Part shown: in pieces, positions 25,717 to 35,125 of the stretch | Layout: each line of letters opens with the position of its first letter | Numbering within the stretch: position 1 is the first letter of the stretch | DNA from: JAWLHJ01 sp039587535 | GTDB taxonomy: Bacteria > Gemmatimonadota > Gemmatimonadetes > Longimicrobiales > Gaopeijiaceae | Reading direction: 5' to 3' | Length of the DNA: 64,000 nt | Assembly (NCBI GenBank): GCA_039587535.1 | Contig: JBDHIF010000001.1 | Coordinates: 1-64,000 of the forward strand | Made by a program: the position numbers and the translations under genes | Notes under the pieces: generated by a model | What the model saw: only the letters and a program-made list of their open reading frames with translations | What the model was told of the DNA's origin: nothing | Databases searched by the model: none

Positions 25717-27084
25717 TCAAAGGAGAAGCGCGCTGGCGAGGCTCAGAAGGAACAGAAATCCGAAGAGATCGGTGAACGGCGTGACGAACATCGAGGACCC
25801 CAACGCAGGGTCGACCCCGAGACGGTTCATCATGGACGGCACGAAGGAGCCCAGGAAGCCTGCAACCACCAAGTTCCCCCACATCGCCAAGAGCACCACG
25901 AGTCCGAGCGTCGGGTCCCCACCCACCAACGTGGCCAGGGACGCGACCACGCCGCCGATGATCGCACCGTTCACCGCCCCGACGGCCAGCTCACGGCCGA
26001 CCATCGCCGCGACCTCACGCATGGGTTCCACTCCGCCGTCCAGGGCAAGCGCCCGCACGGTGACTGCCAGGGCCTGAGTTCCGGCGTTGCCGCCGAGCCC
26101 GGCGACGATCGGCATGATGGCGGCCAGAATCACCACGTTCTCAATGGTCTCCGAGAACAGATACACGACCACCGAAGCGGTAGCCGCGGTAAGGAGGTTC
26201 ACGAAAAGCCACGGAATCCGGGAGCGTACCGACTCGATCCACGTATAGCGGATCGCGGACTGATCGCTGCCGACACCGGCCATGAGGAAGATGTCCTCGG
26301 TCTGCTCCGCCTCGATGACGTCGATGACATCGTCGAAGGTGATGCGCCCCACAAGGGCGCCGTTCACGTCTACGACTGGAACAGCGGCCAGGTTGTAGCG
26401 GCCGATGAGGCGGCCAACGTCTTCCTGGTCCATCGTCGGGAGGACCGTGGCCACCGGTTCTTCCACCAGGCCTTCAATACGCACGCTCGGATCCGCGATC
26501 ACCAGGTCGTCCAGGGGGACCGTACCGAGCAGCCTGCGCGCGCCGTCCACTACGAAGACGGTATAGAAGTCTTCTACCTCGCGGCCCTGGAGACGGACCT
26601 GCTCAAGAGCTTCCGCCGCCGTAAGCGACGCCTCTACGGCAACGAGCTCGGTGGTCATCAGACCACCAGCGGTATCCCCTTCGTGCTCCAGCAGACCGCG
26701 GAAGCTGGCGTCGTCGGGGAGACCGTCCAGAACCCGCTGTTGGTCCTCGGGCTCGAGTTCTCCGATCAGGTCGACGGCATCGTCGTCGGCCAGCTCCAGG
26801 AGAAGCTCTGCCTGCTTCTCCGGCCGGAGCGCCACCAGGAGCCCGGCCCGGTCGTCCCCTGCATCCATCTCGGCAAGGGTCTCGGAGGCCAACTCGGTAG
26901 GCAGCAGGGACAGGAAGCGGACGCGCTCGTGCTCGTCTAGATCCTCGACGAGATCCGCGAGGTCCGACGGGTGCAAGGACGCCACGACATCCCTGACGTG
27001 TTCCATCTTCCCGGCCTGGATCAAGATCTCGACCCGGTCCCTCAGCGACTCCAGGTCGAGCTCGTGCTCCGGTGAGACGCTCAC
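25717..27084 (-). CDS. mgtE: Magnesium transporter MgtE
   Basis: 455 residues: MgtE N-domain (LHPSDLADLVEDLDEHERVRFLSLLP, about 40-140), a CBS pair (about 145-265; VVDGARRLLGTVPLDDL and VVDVNGALVGRITFDDVIDVIEAE), a connecting helix and five membrane helices (about 295-455) with the selectivity region PIVAGLGGNAGTQALA. MgtE is a Mg2+-gated channel that closes when cytoplasmic Mg2+ fills the N/CBS sensor domains. The start overlaps the ybeY stop by 4 nt. Its place in the phoH-ybeY operon is a frequent bacterial association. Confidence 0.95.
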   Translation of the reverse strand: MSVSPEHELDLESLRDRVEILIQAGKMEHVRDVVASLHPSDLADLVEDLDEHERVRFLSLLPTELASETLAEMDAGDDRAGLLVALRPEKQAELLLELADDDAVDLIGELEPEDQQRVLDGLPDDASFRGLLEHEGDTAGGLMTTELVAVEASLTAAEALEQVRLQGREVEDFYTVFVVDGARRLLGTVPLDDLVIADPSVRIEGLVEEPVATVLPTMDQEDVGRLIGRYNLAAVPVVDVNGALVGRITFDDVIDVIEAEQTEDIFLMAGVGSDQSAIRYTWIESVRSRIPWLFVNLLTAATASVVVYLFSETIENVVILAAIMPIVAGLGGNAGTQALAVTVRALALDGGVEPMREVAAMVGRELAVGAVNGAIIGGVVASLATLVGGDPTLGLVVLLAMWGNLVVAGFLGSFVPSMMNRLGVDPALGSSMFVTPFTDLFGFLFLLSLASALLL

Positions 27085-27509
27085 GTGCCTGCTCCAGTAA
27101 GGCTCGCCAGAATACGCTCCTGCAGGGCGAACATCGGACTCGTCCAGCGTTCCTCACCCGGTGGGTGGTCGTGACCAAGAACGTGCAACGTTCCATGGAT
27201 CGCCAATCGCTGGAGCTCGCGTCGTAGCTCGATCCCATGCTCGTCGGCCTGGCGCCGGGCTTGTTCCAGCCCAAGGTACACGTCGCCCACCAGATCGGGC
27301 GGCTCGCCGAGCTTGAACGCGATAACGTCGGTGGGGTGGTCATGGCCGAGGTATCGTTTGTTCAGCTCGCGCATCTCGTCATCCCCGAGGAGCGTCAGCG
27401 ACAGCTCGCTCAAAGCCCCGCCGTCCTCCTTCACCGCCCGGCGCACAGCTCGCTCCAGGGCCTCCGCGTCCACCCGGGCGGAGCCGCTCAGCTCCACCAG
27501 GACGTTCAT
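27081..27509 (-). CDS. ybeY: Endoribonuclease YbeY (16S rRNA maturation factor)
   Basis: 142 residues. The zinc motif is AIHGTLHVLGHDHPPGEER (HGxxHLxGHDH type, three His ligands), preceded by ELNKRYLGHDHPTDVIAFKLGE with the conserved substrate-site segment. YbeY helps process the 16S rRNA 3' end and clears defective 70S ribosomes. It is linked by 4-nt overlaps to both the HD phosphodiesterase (upstream) and mgtE (downstream), in the classical phoH-HD-ybeY order. Confidence 0.96.
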   Translation of the reverse strand: MNVLVELSGSARVDAEALERAVRRAVKEDGGALSELSLTLLGDDEMRELNKRYLGHDHPTDVIAFKLGEPPDLVGDVYLGLEQARRQADEHGIELRRELQRLAIHGTLHVLGHDHPPGEERWTSPMFALQERILASLTGAGT

Positions 27510-29800
27510 GGACGATCCTTCGCATCCACAGGCTCGCCACCCCCTCCCTCGTCGCCTCCCGAGGGCGTCTCGGGAGGACTCTGGCTCGCCGCGTCGGTGA
27601 GGTGCTTGGTGGCGGGATACTCGATCCTCCTGTGGGCGACCCCGCCCAGGATCTTGGCGAACTGTTCCTTGACTTTGGCGATTTCCGCCATGGTGAGGGG
27701 CGCGTCGTCGAGCTGGCCGTCGGCGACCTTAGACGCCACGATGGACTCGATGAGGTTCTGGACCCTTTCGGGGCTGGGCTCGCGCATGGCCCGGGCCGCT
27801 GACTCGCAGGAGTCTGCCAACATCACGATCGCGGTCTCCTTCGTGCGCGGCCTCGGACCCGGGTAGGAGTACCGGGAAAGGTCGATGTCGTCCTCTGCCT
27901 CCTCCAGCGCCTTCTCGTAGAAGAACCCGATCTTCTGCGTTCCGTGATGCTCCAGTATGAAGTCGACGACCACTTCGGGAACGTTCGCTTCACGGGCCAG
28001 CCGCGCCCCCTCGGTAACGTGCTCCCTCACGATCGTAGCCGACGTTTCCGGCTTGAGCTTGTCGTGCGGGTTCCTCGCGTCGGGCTGGTTCTCTACGAAG
28101 TAATGGGGCTTGAGCATCTTGCCCACGTCGTGGTACAGAACCCCGACCCGGCACAGGAGCCCGTTGGCGTCGACCTCCGAGGCGGCCGCCTCGGCGAGGT
28201 TCGCCACGTTGATGGTGTGCGCGTAGGTACCGGGCGCTTCCATGGAGAGCCGCCGCAGGAGCGGACGAGTCGGGTCGGCCCACTCGAGGAGCGTCTGGTC
28301 CGTCGTGATGCCGGTGAACAGCTCGAAGACCCACAAGAAGCCCATGGCCACGAGCGCAGAAACCGTAGCGTTCCCGGCGAACACCGCTCCGCCTCGTAGC
28401 GCGTCCGCGACGTCCCCTCCGGTGGCCAGAGCATAGGTCACGAGGGCAAGGCCCGCCATTAGCGCGATGATCGCGATCGAAACCCAGGTCTCCGAGCGTC
28501 GACGCACCGCCCGGACGCTCATGGCCGCTCCGCTCCCACCGGCGGTCAGCGCAAGCACGTTTCCGTAATCCGCGAACGGCGGCAACGTCCCCGTTACCGC
28601 CGCCAACACCAGCACGAGGAACAGGGACATGCGCGTGTCCCAGAGCACCGCGACGGGAATCGCGACGAAGGCGATGGGCAGCCACTCCTGAGCCAGCCCT
28701 CCCCGGTCAATCACGATGGCACCGCCGAAGTAGGCCGCTACCAAGAGCGCGATGAGGAGGACCCACCGGTAGTTGGCATAGACCTCCGGGCGGTTGAACA
28801 GCAGCAGAAGGCCGAAGATGGAAAGCAGAAGCGCCGTGAGGAGCCACGCACCGACCATGGCGCGGAGCGTCACTCCCTCCCGCTCCAGAAGGCCACGGCT
28901 GCTGAGGGCCGCCTCGTAGGCCTCCATGCGCGCGAGCGTCTCCGGCCCTATGGGGTCGGCTTCCCGAACGATCGCCTGCCCTTGCAGCACCTGTGCCTTG
29001 CTCAGCGGTACGCTGGTGGCGGCTTGGGCACGGTCTAGCTCCGTGGCCCGGACGTTCAGCTCCAACGTGAAATCCACGTAGTGGATCAGCACCAGGCGGA
29101 AGAGGTCCTGGGCGTCGGGGCTCAGCGCATCGGGGAGGAGGTCTACGGCGCGCTGGAAGAAGTCCCTGGACGTCTGGATCGACGTGGCATCCGCGGACTC
29201 TTCTTCCCCGTCCCGACGAAGCGTCACCGACCCAGCGGTAAGGTCGATCATCCGGTTGGCATCGGCCACACCGACGGGCAGGATCTCGCGAGCGGCGCGG
29301 AGGGCGGCGCTTCGGAAGGACGCGCGCGTGGACGGCTGCAGAAGGTACTGCAGCTGGCCCGGAGTGGGCTCGATCTGGCGAGTCCGCAGGATCTGTCTCA
29401 ACGCGGGCGTGTCCGACGTACTGGCGGCGGCGTCCACGGCATCGAAGAAGCGGGTCAGCTGCGCAGCCACAGTGTCCGCCACCTCCGGGCGAAGATCGAA
29501 GGTGGGCGGCACGGATTCCATCGCGCTGCGCCGATCGCGCTCCAGCTCGGCAGCGGTCTTGGGGACGTCGAAGGCGATCTCGGCGATCAGGTCCTCGGTG
29601 GCCACCATGCCTTCCTCGTAGACCCGGACCTCCATGGTGGTGGCCGGTGGAAACGCAAATGCGACGAACGCGGCGAGCGCGCCCAGCAGCAACAAGCGTG
29701 CTCCGTGATGGCGCACCCGGCCACCCAGCGTGGCGCCCGGGTCTCCAGACAGCCGGTGGAGCATCGACTCGTGTTGCGACCCCTGCCCCTGCGTGCTCAC
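27506..29800 (-). CDS. 7TM-HD family phosphohydrolase (PgpH-like, probable c-di-AMP phosphodiesterase)
   Basis: 764 residues. N-terminal TM (about 33-52), a long extracytoplasmic 7TMR-HDED-type region (55-300), about seven membrane helices (310-500), and a C-terminal HD domain with HTINVANLAEAAA, VLYHDVGKMLKPHYFVENQ (HD pair), FILEHHGTQKIGFFYEKA and the LADSCESAARA Asp. The architecture equals Listeria PgpH, which hydrolyses c-di-AMP to pApA. Whether this organism makes c-di-AMP cannot be seen here. It is in a phoH-HD-ybeY operon with 4-nt overlaps on both sides. Confidence 0.92.
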   Translation of the reverse strand: MSTQGQGSQHESMLHRLSGDPGATLGGRVRHHGARLLLLGALAAFVAFAFPPATTMEVRVYEEGMVATEDLIAEIAFDVPKTAAELERDRRSAMESVPPTFDLRPEVADTVAAQLTRFFDAVDAAASTSDTPALRQILRTRQIEPTPGQLQYLLQPSTRASFRSAALRAAREILPVGVADANRMIDLTAGSVTLRRDGEEESADATSIQTSRDFFQRAVDLLPDALSPDAQDLFRLVLIHYVDFTLELNVRATELDRAQAATSVPLSKAQVLQGQAIVREADPIGPETLARMEAYEAALSSRGLLEREGVTLRAMVGAWLLTALLLSIFGLLLLFNRPEVYANYRWVLLIALLVAAYFGGAIVIDRGGLAQEWLPIAFVAIPVAVLWDTRMSLFLVLVLAAVTGTLPPFADYGNVLALTAGGSGAAMSVRAVRRRSETWVSIAIIALMAGLALVTYALATGGDVADALRGGAVFAGNATVSALVAMGFLWVFELFTGITTDQTLLEWADPTRPLLRRLSMEAPGTYAHTINVANLAEAAASEVDANGLLCRVGVLYHDVGKMLKPHYFVENQPDARNPHDKLKPETSATIVREHVTEGARLAREANVPEVVVDFILEHHGTQKIGFFYEKALEEAEDDIDLSRYSYPGPRPRTKETAIVMLADSCESAARAMREPSPERVQNLIESIVASKVADGQLDDAPLTMAEIAKVKEQFAKILGGVAHRRIEYPATKHLTDAASQSPPETPSGGDEGGGGEPVDAKDRP

Positions 29801-30780
29801 GGGGCGTCCCCGTCAGCGCCGCCCCGACCGTACGCCTCGATGATATCCTTCACCAGGCGGTGACGAATGACGTCCTTCGCGTCCAGGTAGATGAGTGAAA
29901 TCCCCTCGATACCCGAGAGGATATCCTCGATCTCAAGAAGGCCCGAGTCCTCCCGTCGCGGCAAGTCGATCTGCGTCTTGTCGCCAGTGATGACCACTCT
30001 GGAGTTCAGCCCCAAGCGGGTGAGGAACATCTTCATCTGGGCCCGCGTGGCGTTCTGTGCCTCGTCCAGGATCACGAACGCGTCGGACAGCGTCCGGCCG
30101 CGCATGTAGGCCAGCGGAGCGATCTCGATGGTCGAGTCCTCCAGCGCACGCCGGACACGCTCGTGCGGCATCATGTCCTCGAGCGCGTCATACAGCGGTC
30201 GGAGATAGGGGTCCACCTTTTCCTGGAGATCGCCGGGCAGAAAGCCCAGGTTCTCTCCAGCCTCCACTGCCGGACGGGCGAGCACGATACGGCGCACCCG
30301 TTTCTTGTAAAGCGCGTCTACGGCGGCGGCCACCGCAAGATACGTCTTGCCGGTGCCGGCGGGACCGATGCCGATGACGATGTCGTTTTCGATGATGGAC
30401 TGGATGTAGGTCCTCTGCCCGTCGGATTTGGGCACGATGACACGCCGAGACCCCGGAAGCGCGATCCTCACTTCTTCATCGGGACGGATCACGCCTTCCT
30501 GGCCCAGCTGGTCGATCCCGTCCGCGAAGCGCTCGATGTCCGGCGTGTCGAAGGGCACGCGAAGGCGGGCCAGCTCGATCATGTGCTGCAGCACCGGAAC
30601 CGTACCCTCGATGGCGGCCAGGCTGCCGGACAGTATGACATGGTCGCCGCGAAGAACCGTCCGCACACCGAACAGGCGGGCGATCTCGTGGAGGTTTCGG
30701 TCGTTCACACCGGCCAGCAGGAGCGGATCCACTCCTTCCGCATCCAGGCGATGCTCGATCATGGGTTCTGCGTTCGTCAC
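29797..30780 (-). CDS. phoH: PhoH-like ATPase
   Basis: 327 residues. A small N-terminal part (FGVRTVLRGDHVILSG, KH-like) precedes the PhoH ATPase with Walker A GIGPAGTGKTYLAVA and Walker B VILDEAQNATRAQMKMFLTR, then ITGDKTQIDLPR. PhoH proteins are RNA-linked ATPases/helicases often found with ybeY, which supports an rRNA-quality role. The stop overlaps the start of the HD phosphodiesterase gene by 4 nt; upstream, aspS ends 25 nt away, so it is probably read from the VanZ-aspS promoter. Confidence 0.94.
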   Translation of the reverse strand: MTNAEPMIEHRLDAEGVDPLLLAGVNDRNLHEIARLFGVRTVLRGDHVILSGSLAAIEGTVPVLQHMIELARLRVPFDTPDIERFADGIDQLGQEGVIRPDEEVRIALPGSRRVIVPKSDGQRTYIQSIIENDIVIGIGPAGTGKTYLAVAAAVDALYKKRVRRIVLARPAVEAGENLGFLPGDLQEKVDPYLRPLYDALEDMMPHERVRRALEDSTIEIAPLAYMRGRTLSDAFVILDEAQNATRAQMKMFLTRLGLNSRVVITGDKTQIDLPRREDSGLLEIEDILSGIEGISLIYLDAKDVIRHRLVKDIIEAYGRGGADGDAP

Positions 30781-30805
30781 CCCAACTCCCGGGGTCGTGA
30801 GACCC

Positions 30806-32596
30806 CTACTTGCTCGCGTCCGCGGCGATGGTCAATCCGAGCTCCTGGAGCTCCCGCTCCCCGACCCTGGTCGGTGCTCCTTCGTAAAGCGCACGGGCCG
30901 CCGTCGTCTTGGGGAAGGCAATCACATCCCGCAGGCTTCCCGAACGACTGAATCGCTGAACGATACGGTCCACGCCCAGTGCGATGCCACCGTGCGGGGG
31001 GGCCCCCGTCGAAAGAGCGTCGAGGAGGAAGCCGAATTTCTCGTCGATCTCGTCGTCGGTCAGGCCCAACACGCGAAGCACACGACGCTGCAGCTCAGGC
31101 TCGTGAATCCGGATGCTCCCCGAACCGAATTCGGTCCCGTTGTACACCAGGTCATACGCGGTGCCGCGCACCGAGAGGGGGTCGGATTCCAGCAGGTCCA
31201 CGTCATCCGGGTGCGGCATCACGAAGGGGTGATGGGATGCGAAGATCTCCCCCTGGTCCTCCTCGAACACGGGGAAGTCCGTCACCCAGACCCATGCGTC
31301 CTCGGACTGGTAAGGGAGCTCCAACGCCTGCCACGCGGCCACCCTGGCAGCAGACAGCGCAGGCGACGTCATCCGGTCCGGGCCGGCAGCCCCGAAGGCG
31401 AGGTCCCCGACGGCAAGGCCCAACCGCTCCGCGTGCTCGATCTGAAGGAATCGGCCCAGCGGACCCGAGAACCCATCCTCCGTCCTCTTCATCCACAGCA
31501 AACCCGGAGCGCCAGTGGCTTTCGCTGCCTCCTCCACGGCGTCGATCTGCTTCCGGGACAGCCGGCCTCCTCCCGGGACGCGAAGCCCGCGCACCCGCCC
31601 GCCACCGTCCACGGCCCCTCGGATCACCCCGAACTCCACGTCCCGGGTGGCCTCCGTCCAATCGGTGATCTTCAAACCGTAGCGCAGGTCGGGACGGTCA
31701 ATCCCGTAGCTCTCCATGGCCTCGGCCCAGGTCATTCGCGGGAACGGTGACGGGGCGGCGATCCCGCCGGCGCGGGCCAAAGCAATGGCCAGACCTTCGA
31801 TCCACCGAAGGATATCCTCGGGCGCCACGAACGAGGCCTCCACGTCGATCTGCGTGAATTCGGGCTGCCGGTCGGCCCGGAGATCCTCGTCTCGGAAGCA
31901 TCGGGCGATCTGGAAGTAACGATCGAACCCGGACACCATGAGGATCTGCTTGTAGATCTGAGGGCTCTGTGGAAGCGCGTAGAACTCGCCCTTGTGCACC
32001 CGGCTCGGGACGAGGTAGTCACGTGCCCCTTCGGGCGTCGCTTTCGTCAGGATCGGCGTCTCCACCTCGAGGAAGCCAAGGTCGCTGAGGTAGTTCCGCG
32101 CCTCCAGCACCAAGCGGTGCCGGAGCGCCAGGTTCTCCTGCAACGCCTTACGCCGGAGATCCAACGCCCTGTGCTGCAGGCGCAGCTCCTCTGCCGGTAG
32201 CTCGTCCTCGGGGCCGCGGTACACGGGGATCACCGGCGTGCGAGCCTTGCCCAATCGCTTGAGTCCCTCGGCACGAACCTCGACATCCCCGGTGGGCATG
32301 TCGGGGTTGCGGGCGCCCTCCGGGCGAAGCTCCACCGTACCGACCACCTGTATGACGTCCTCATGTCCGAGCTTGGAAGCCAGCTGCAGGGCCTCGTTGT
32401 CCGTCCAGTCGGGGCCGAAAGAGACCTGTACCAAGCCACTCCGGTCCCGAAGGTCCGCGAACAGCAGTCCCCCCAAGTCACGGCGGCGATGCACCCACCC
32501 GGAGAGTGTTACGCTCTCCCCGGCGCTCGAGGCATCCAGAGATCCCACCATGGAAGAACGGAGCGCCGTCCGCTCGATCTCAGATCGTCGCATCAA
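30806..32596 (-). CDS. aspS: Aspartate--tRNA ligase
   Basis: 596 residues, the full bacterial AspRS length. OB-fold anticodon domain (SVTLSGWVHRRRDLGGLLFADLRDRSG), class II motif 2 (FQIARCFRDEDLRADRQPEFTQID), the bacterial GAD insertion domain (about 300-400), and motif 3 (GIALGVDRIVQRF). It charges tRNA-Asp. Sequence alone does not say if it also charges tRNA-Asn, because no gat genes or asnS lie in the window. The start overlaps the VanZ gene by 4 nt. Confidence 0.97.
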   Translation of the reverse strand: MMRRSEIERTALRSSMVGSLDASSAGESVTLSGWVHRRRDLGGLLFADLRDRSGLVQVSFGPDWTDNEALQLASKLGHEDVIQVVGTVELRPEGARNPDMPTGDVEVRAEGLKRLGKARTPVIPVYRGPEDELPAEELRLQHRALDLRRKALQENLALRHRLVLEARNYLSDLGFLEVETPILTKATPEGARDYLVPSRVHKGEFYALPQSPQIYKQILMVSGFDRYFQIARCFRDEDLRADRQPEFTQIDVEASFVAPEDILRWIEGLAIALARAGGIAAPSPFPRMTWAEAMESYGIDRPDLRYGLKITDWTEATRDVEFGVIRGAVDGGGRVRGLRVPGGGRLSRKQIDAVEEAAKATGAPGLLWMKRTEDGFSGPLGRFLQIEHAERLGLAVGDLAFGAAGPDRMTSPALSAARVAAWQALELPYQSEDAWVWVTDFPVFEEDQGEIFASHHPFVMPHPDDVDLLESDPLSVRGTAYDLVYNGTEFGSGSIRIHEPELQRRVLRVLGLTDDEIDEKFGFLLDALSTGAPPHGGIALGVDRIVQRFSRSGSLRDVIAFPKTTAARALYEGAPTRVGERELQELGLTIAADASK

Positions 32597-33087
32597 TCCG
32601 CCTGTGATACGGCGCCGGCTCGCGGCTCGGCGCTCCTTGCGAGGTACGTGACCAAGGAATATCCCACGACTACACCCACCACATCCGCAACCCAGTCATC
32701 GAACGCGGGCACGCGGTTCGGAACCCAAGCCTGGTGCCACTCGTCGGTGGCTCCATAGAGGCAGCCCACGGCGAGCACCACGACGTGGGACACAGAGGCG
32801 CCGCTCCACCACCGGCCCACCCCGAGCGCTGCCCCGAGCACCCCATAGAGTGCGACATGAGCCACCTTGTCGCTCACATAGAGCCAGGACGGCCCGACCG
32901 GATTCGGCCAAGCACTCAACAAAAAAAGGACCGCCGCCCACACGGCAGCGGGCCCCCACATCCGCATTTGTTTGGCCAAGCGATGGTTCCGATGGGACTC
33001 GGCGTGCCGGCCGCGCCCGTCCATGCTGTGATTGGATTCCGGAGGGTCCGGTAAGAGCCTCGGGTGGGTCCCGCATGATTCGGCCAC
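32593..33087 (-). CDS. VanZ-like membrane protein
   Basis: Up to 164 residues. About four membrane helices (WGPAAVWAAVLFLLSAWP; VAHVALYGVLGAALGVG; VSHVVVLAVGCLYGATDEWHQ; VADVVGVVVGYSLVTYLA). The D-K-V-A-H segment and TDEWHQAWVPNRVPAFDDWVAD are VanZ-family hallmarks. The function in most bacteria is unknown; VanZ itself gives low-level teicoplanin resistance. Start unsure: GTG at 33087 has AAGGTGA 7 nt upstream but adds about 40 polar residues, whereas ATG at 32967 (MRMWGP) gives a normal VanZ N terminus without a ribosome site. It is the first gene of the aspS-phoH operon. Confidence 0.8.
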   Translation of the reverse strand: MAESCGTHPRLLPDPPESNHSMDGRGRHAESHRNHRLAKQMRMWGPAAVWAAVLFLLSAWPNPVGPSWLYVSDKVAHVALYGVLGAALGVGRWWSGASVSHVVVLAVGCLYGATDEWHQAWVPNRVPAFDDWVADVVGVVVGYSLVTYLARSAEPRAGAVSQAD

Positions 33088-33163
33088 GGGCCCGTCACCT
33101 TCAGAGGTGCTGTACAGGCCGCTAACTTAAGTGGCTCTACGAGGCCATTCAAGAAACAACCCT

Positions 33164-34255
33164 ATGACGGACACTCAATCCATCGACTTGCTGTCCCTGA
33201 CTCCGGACGGCCTCAAGCAACACCTCTCGGCTCATTTCGGGGCACGCCGGCAACCATCCTACCGTGTCGGCCAGGTGGAGCGATGGATCTGGGAAGGGCT
33301 GGCCACCAGCCTCGACGAGATGACCGATTTGCCCGAAGCCGAGCGAAGGGCCATGGGCGATCGCTTCACGCTCTCGGAGCCTGCGGCCGCGGAGGTCCAG
33401 CTGAGCTCGGACGGCACGGTCAAGCACCTCTGGCGACTCCCGGACGGAGAGCTGGTGGAATCGGTGTTGATCCCCAGCGGCAATCGCCTCACGCTCTGCA
33501 TCTCGTCTCAGGCTGGATGCGCCATGGGGTGTACGTTCTGCGCAACGGGATGGGGTGGCTTCGCCCGCCAACTCACGCCTGGAGAGATCGTTTCCCAGTA
33601 CCGGGCTTCCCGCCGGTGGGCGGAAGCCCACGCCCGGGGGCGCATCACGAACATCGTCTTCATGGGGATGGGGGAGCCGCTCTCGAACAGGAAAGCCGTC
33701 CACCCGGCCCTGACCATCCTGAACCAGGGCTACGGCGTGGGCGCCCGCCGGATCACGGTCTCGACGGTGGGCGTAGTCCCGGGGATCCTGGAGCTGGCCG
33801 ACCGCCCCGAGCAGTTCCGGCTGGCCGTCTCCCTGCACGCACCAGAGAGCGAGCTTCGGAGGGAGCTCATCCCGCTCGAGAAGCGGCACCCCCTTCCGGA
33901 GCTCCTCGAGGCGCTCCGCCGATTCGATGCCGCCGGTGGGAAACGAATCACGTTCGAATACACGATGATCTCCGGCGTGAACGACGACCTCGATCTGGCT
34001 CCGAAGCTCGCCGACCTCGCCGGGGAGGCAGGGGGAGCCTTCGTCAATCTGATCCCCTTCAACCCCATTCCGTACCAGGACTGGCAGCCGTCTCCCGTCG
34101 AGCAGATCCGTCGATTCGCCGACATCCTCGAGGCGCGCGGCGTCACCGTCGCCGTGCGCGAGACACGCGGGCGGGACATCGACGCAGCGTGCGGTCAGCT
34201 ACGAGGTCACGTGGCGCAGAAAGCCGCAGCCGCCGGGCCGCTCACCGGAAGCTGA
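33164..34255 (+). CDS. rlmN: 23S rRNA (adenine2503-C2)-methyltransferase / tRNA A37 methyltransferase RlmN
   Basis: 363 residues of the Cfr/RlmN radical-SAM family. Cluster motif CAMGCTFCATG (CxxxCxxC), FMGMGEPLSN, RRITVSTVGVVPG, LAVSLHAPESELR and FEYTMISGVND. The C-terminal catalytic Cys that resolves the mCys adduct is probably the Cys of DAACGQLR, close to the end. The ATG at 33164 (MTDTQSIDLLSLTPDGL) is preferred to an upstream GTG at 33131 because it matches the usual N terminus; neither has a good ribosome site. Single gene, convergent with lepB. Confidence 0.95.
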   Translation: MTDTQSIDLLSLTPDGLKQHLSAHFGARRQPSYRVGQVERWIWEGLATSLDEMTDLPEAERRAMGDRFTLSEPAAAEVQLSSDGTVKHLWRLPDGELVESVLIPSGNRLTLCISSQAGCAMGCTFCATGWGGFARQLTPGEIVSQYRASRRWAEAHARGRITNIVFMGMGEPLSNRKAVHPALTILNQGYGVGARRITVSTVGVVPGILELADRPEQFRLAVSLHAPESELRRELIPLEKRHPLPELLEALRRFDAAGGKRITFEYTMISGVNDDLDLAPKLADLAGEAGGAFVNLIPFNPIPYQDWQPSPVEQIRRFADILEARGVTVAVRETRGRDIDAACGQLRGHVAQKAAAAGPLTGS

Positions 34256-34263
34256 GCGATCTC

Positions 34264-34276
34264 GGGCGCTGCGCCC
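34264..34276. terminator. Short hairpin between convergent rlmN and lepB
   Basis: gggcg-ctg-cgccc forms a short GC stem 8 nt after the rlmN stop. A wider pairing (gatctcgg 34258-34265 with ccgagatc 34330-34337) could enclose the whole gap. No T tract, so weak support. Confidence 0.35.
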
Positions 34277-34335
34277 AGACAGGGACGGGGAGCGCCGCTC
34301 TCTGATCGACATTGGACCTCGGCCGCACGCCGAGA

Positions 34336-35115
34336 TCAGTCGATGGGCCGACCGATCCGGTTCCAGCGCACCTCGCGAAGGGCCGGAAACGGTCGAAAGG
34401 AGTCGCGGTTGTACGAGTAGTACGTGAACACCGCTCGCCCCTCCAGCCTCCAACGCTCCAGAAGCCCCCAGTAGCGGGAATCGAGGCTCCGCTCCCTGTT
34501 GTCGCCCAGCATGAAGTAGTGGCCCTCGGGAATCACGATGGGTCCCCAATTGTCCCTCGTCGGCGCGTACGTCGTCGGATCCACCCCAGCCACGAGGTGG
34601 TCCCGCTGCCAGGCCATCCACGGATGACGCTCGTCGTCGACGTCTTCGTGCCGCACGTAGGGCTCCTCCAGGCGCCCGCCGTTGAGGAAGAGCACTTTGT
34701 CCCGCATCTCCAGCGTGTCCCCTTCGACACCGATAAGACGCTTGATGAGCATGAGCGTTTCCTCGTGCGGCGGGTCGAAGACGAGGATGTCCCCACGTCG
34801 AGGCTCCGAGTAGCCGGGGATCCGGAAGCCGAGGACCGGCACCTGAGAGCCCATGGCAGCTCGGTTCACGAGCAGCATGTCGCCCACGAGCATGGTGTCC
34901 TCCATGGAACCCGACGTGATGACGAACGTCTGTACGAGGAACGTCCGGAGCACGAAGAAGAGAAGGAGCGCAACCCCCAAGGACTTGAGCCACTCGAGCG
35001 CCCCACCTGGAGGGGCGTTTTCCTTGGCGGACCTGTCTCCCCGGCCGCGGCTCTTCTTTCGGTCGGCGGCATTCCCGGCACCGCTTTGCCGATTCTTCTT
35101 GGAGGTTCTCGACAT
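34336..35115 (-). CDS. lepB: Signal peptidase I
   Basis: 259 residues. A basic, disordered N-terminal tail (about 1-38), one membrane helix (about 43-60, SLGVALLLFFVLRTFLV), then box B with catalytic Ser70 (ITSGSMEDTML) and box D with the general-base Lys125 (LMLIKRLIGVEGD), and box E near GDNRERSLDSRYWG. It removes signal peptides on the outer face of the inner membrane. The Lys/Arg-rich N-terminal extension is longer than usual. It is followed upstream on the same strand by the LytR_C gene (10 nt), so the three minus-strand genes form an operon. Confidence 0.95.
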   Translation of the reverse strand: MSRTSKKNRQSGAGNAADRKKSRGRGDRSAKENAPPGGALEWLKSLGVALLLFFVLRTFLVQTFVITSGSMEDTMLVGDMLLVNRAAMGSQVPVLGFRIPGYSEPRRGDILVFDPPHEETLMLIKRLIGVEGDTLEMRDKVLFLNGGRLEEPYVRHEDVDDERHPWMAWQRDHLVAGVDPTTYAPTRDNWGPIVIPEGHYFMLGDNRERSLDSRYWGLLERWRLEGRAVFTYYSYNRDSFRPFPALREVRWNRIGRPID

Positions 35116-35125
35116 CTAAGGTCTT

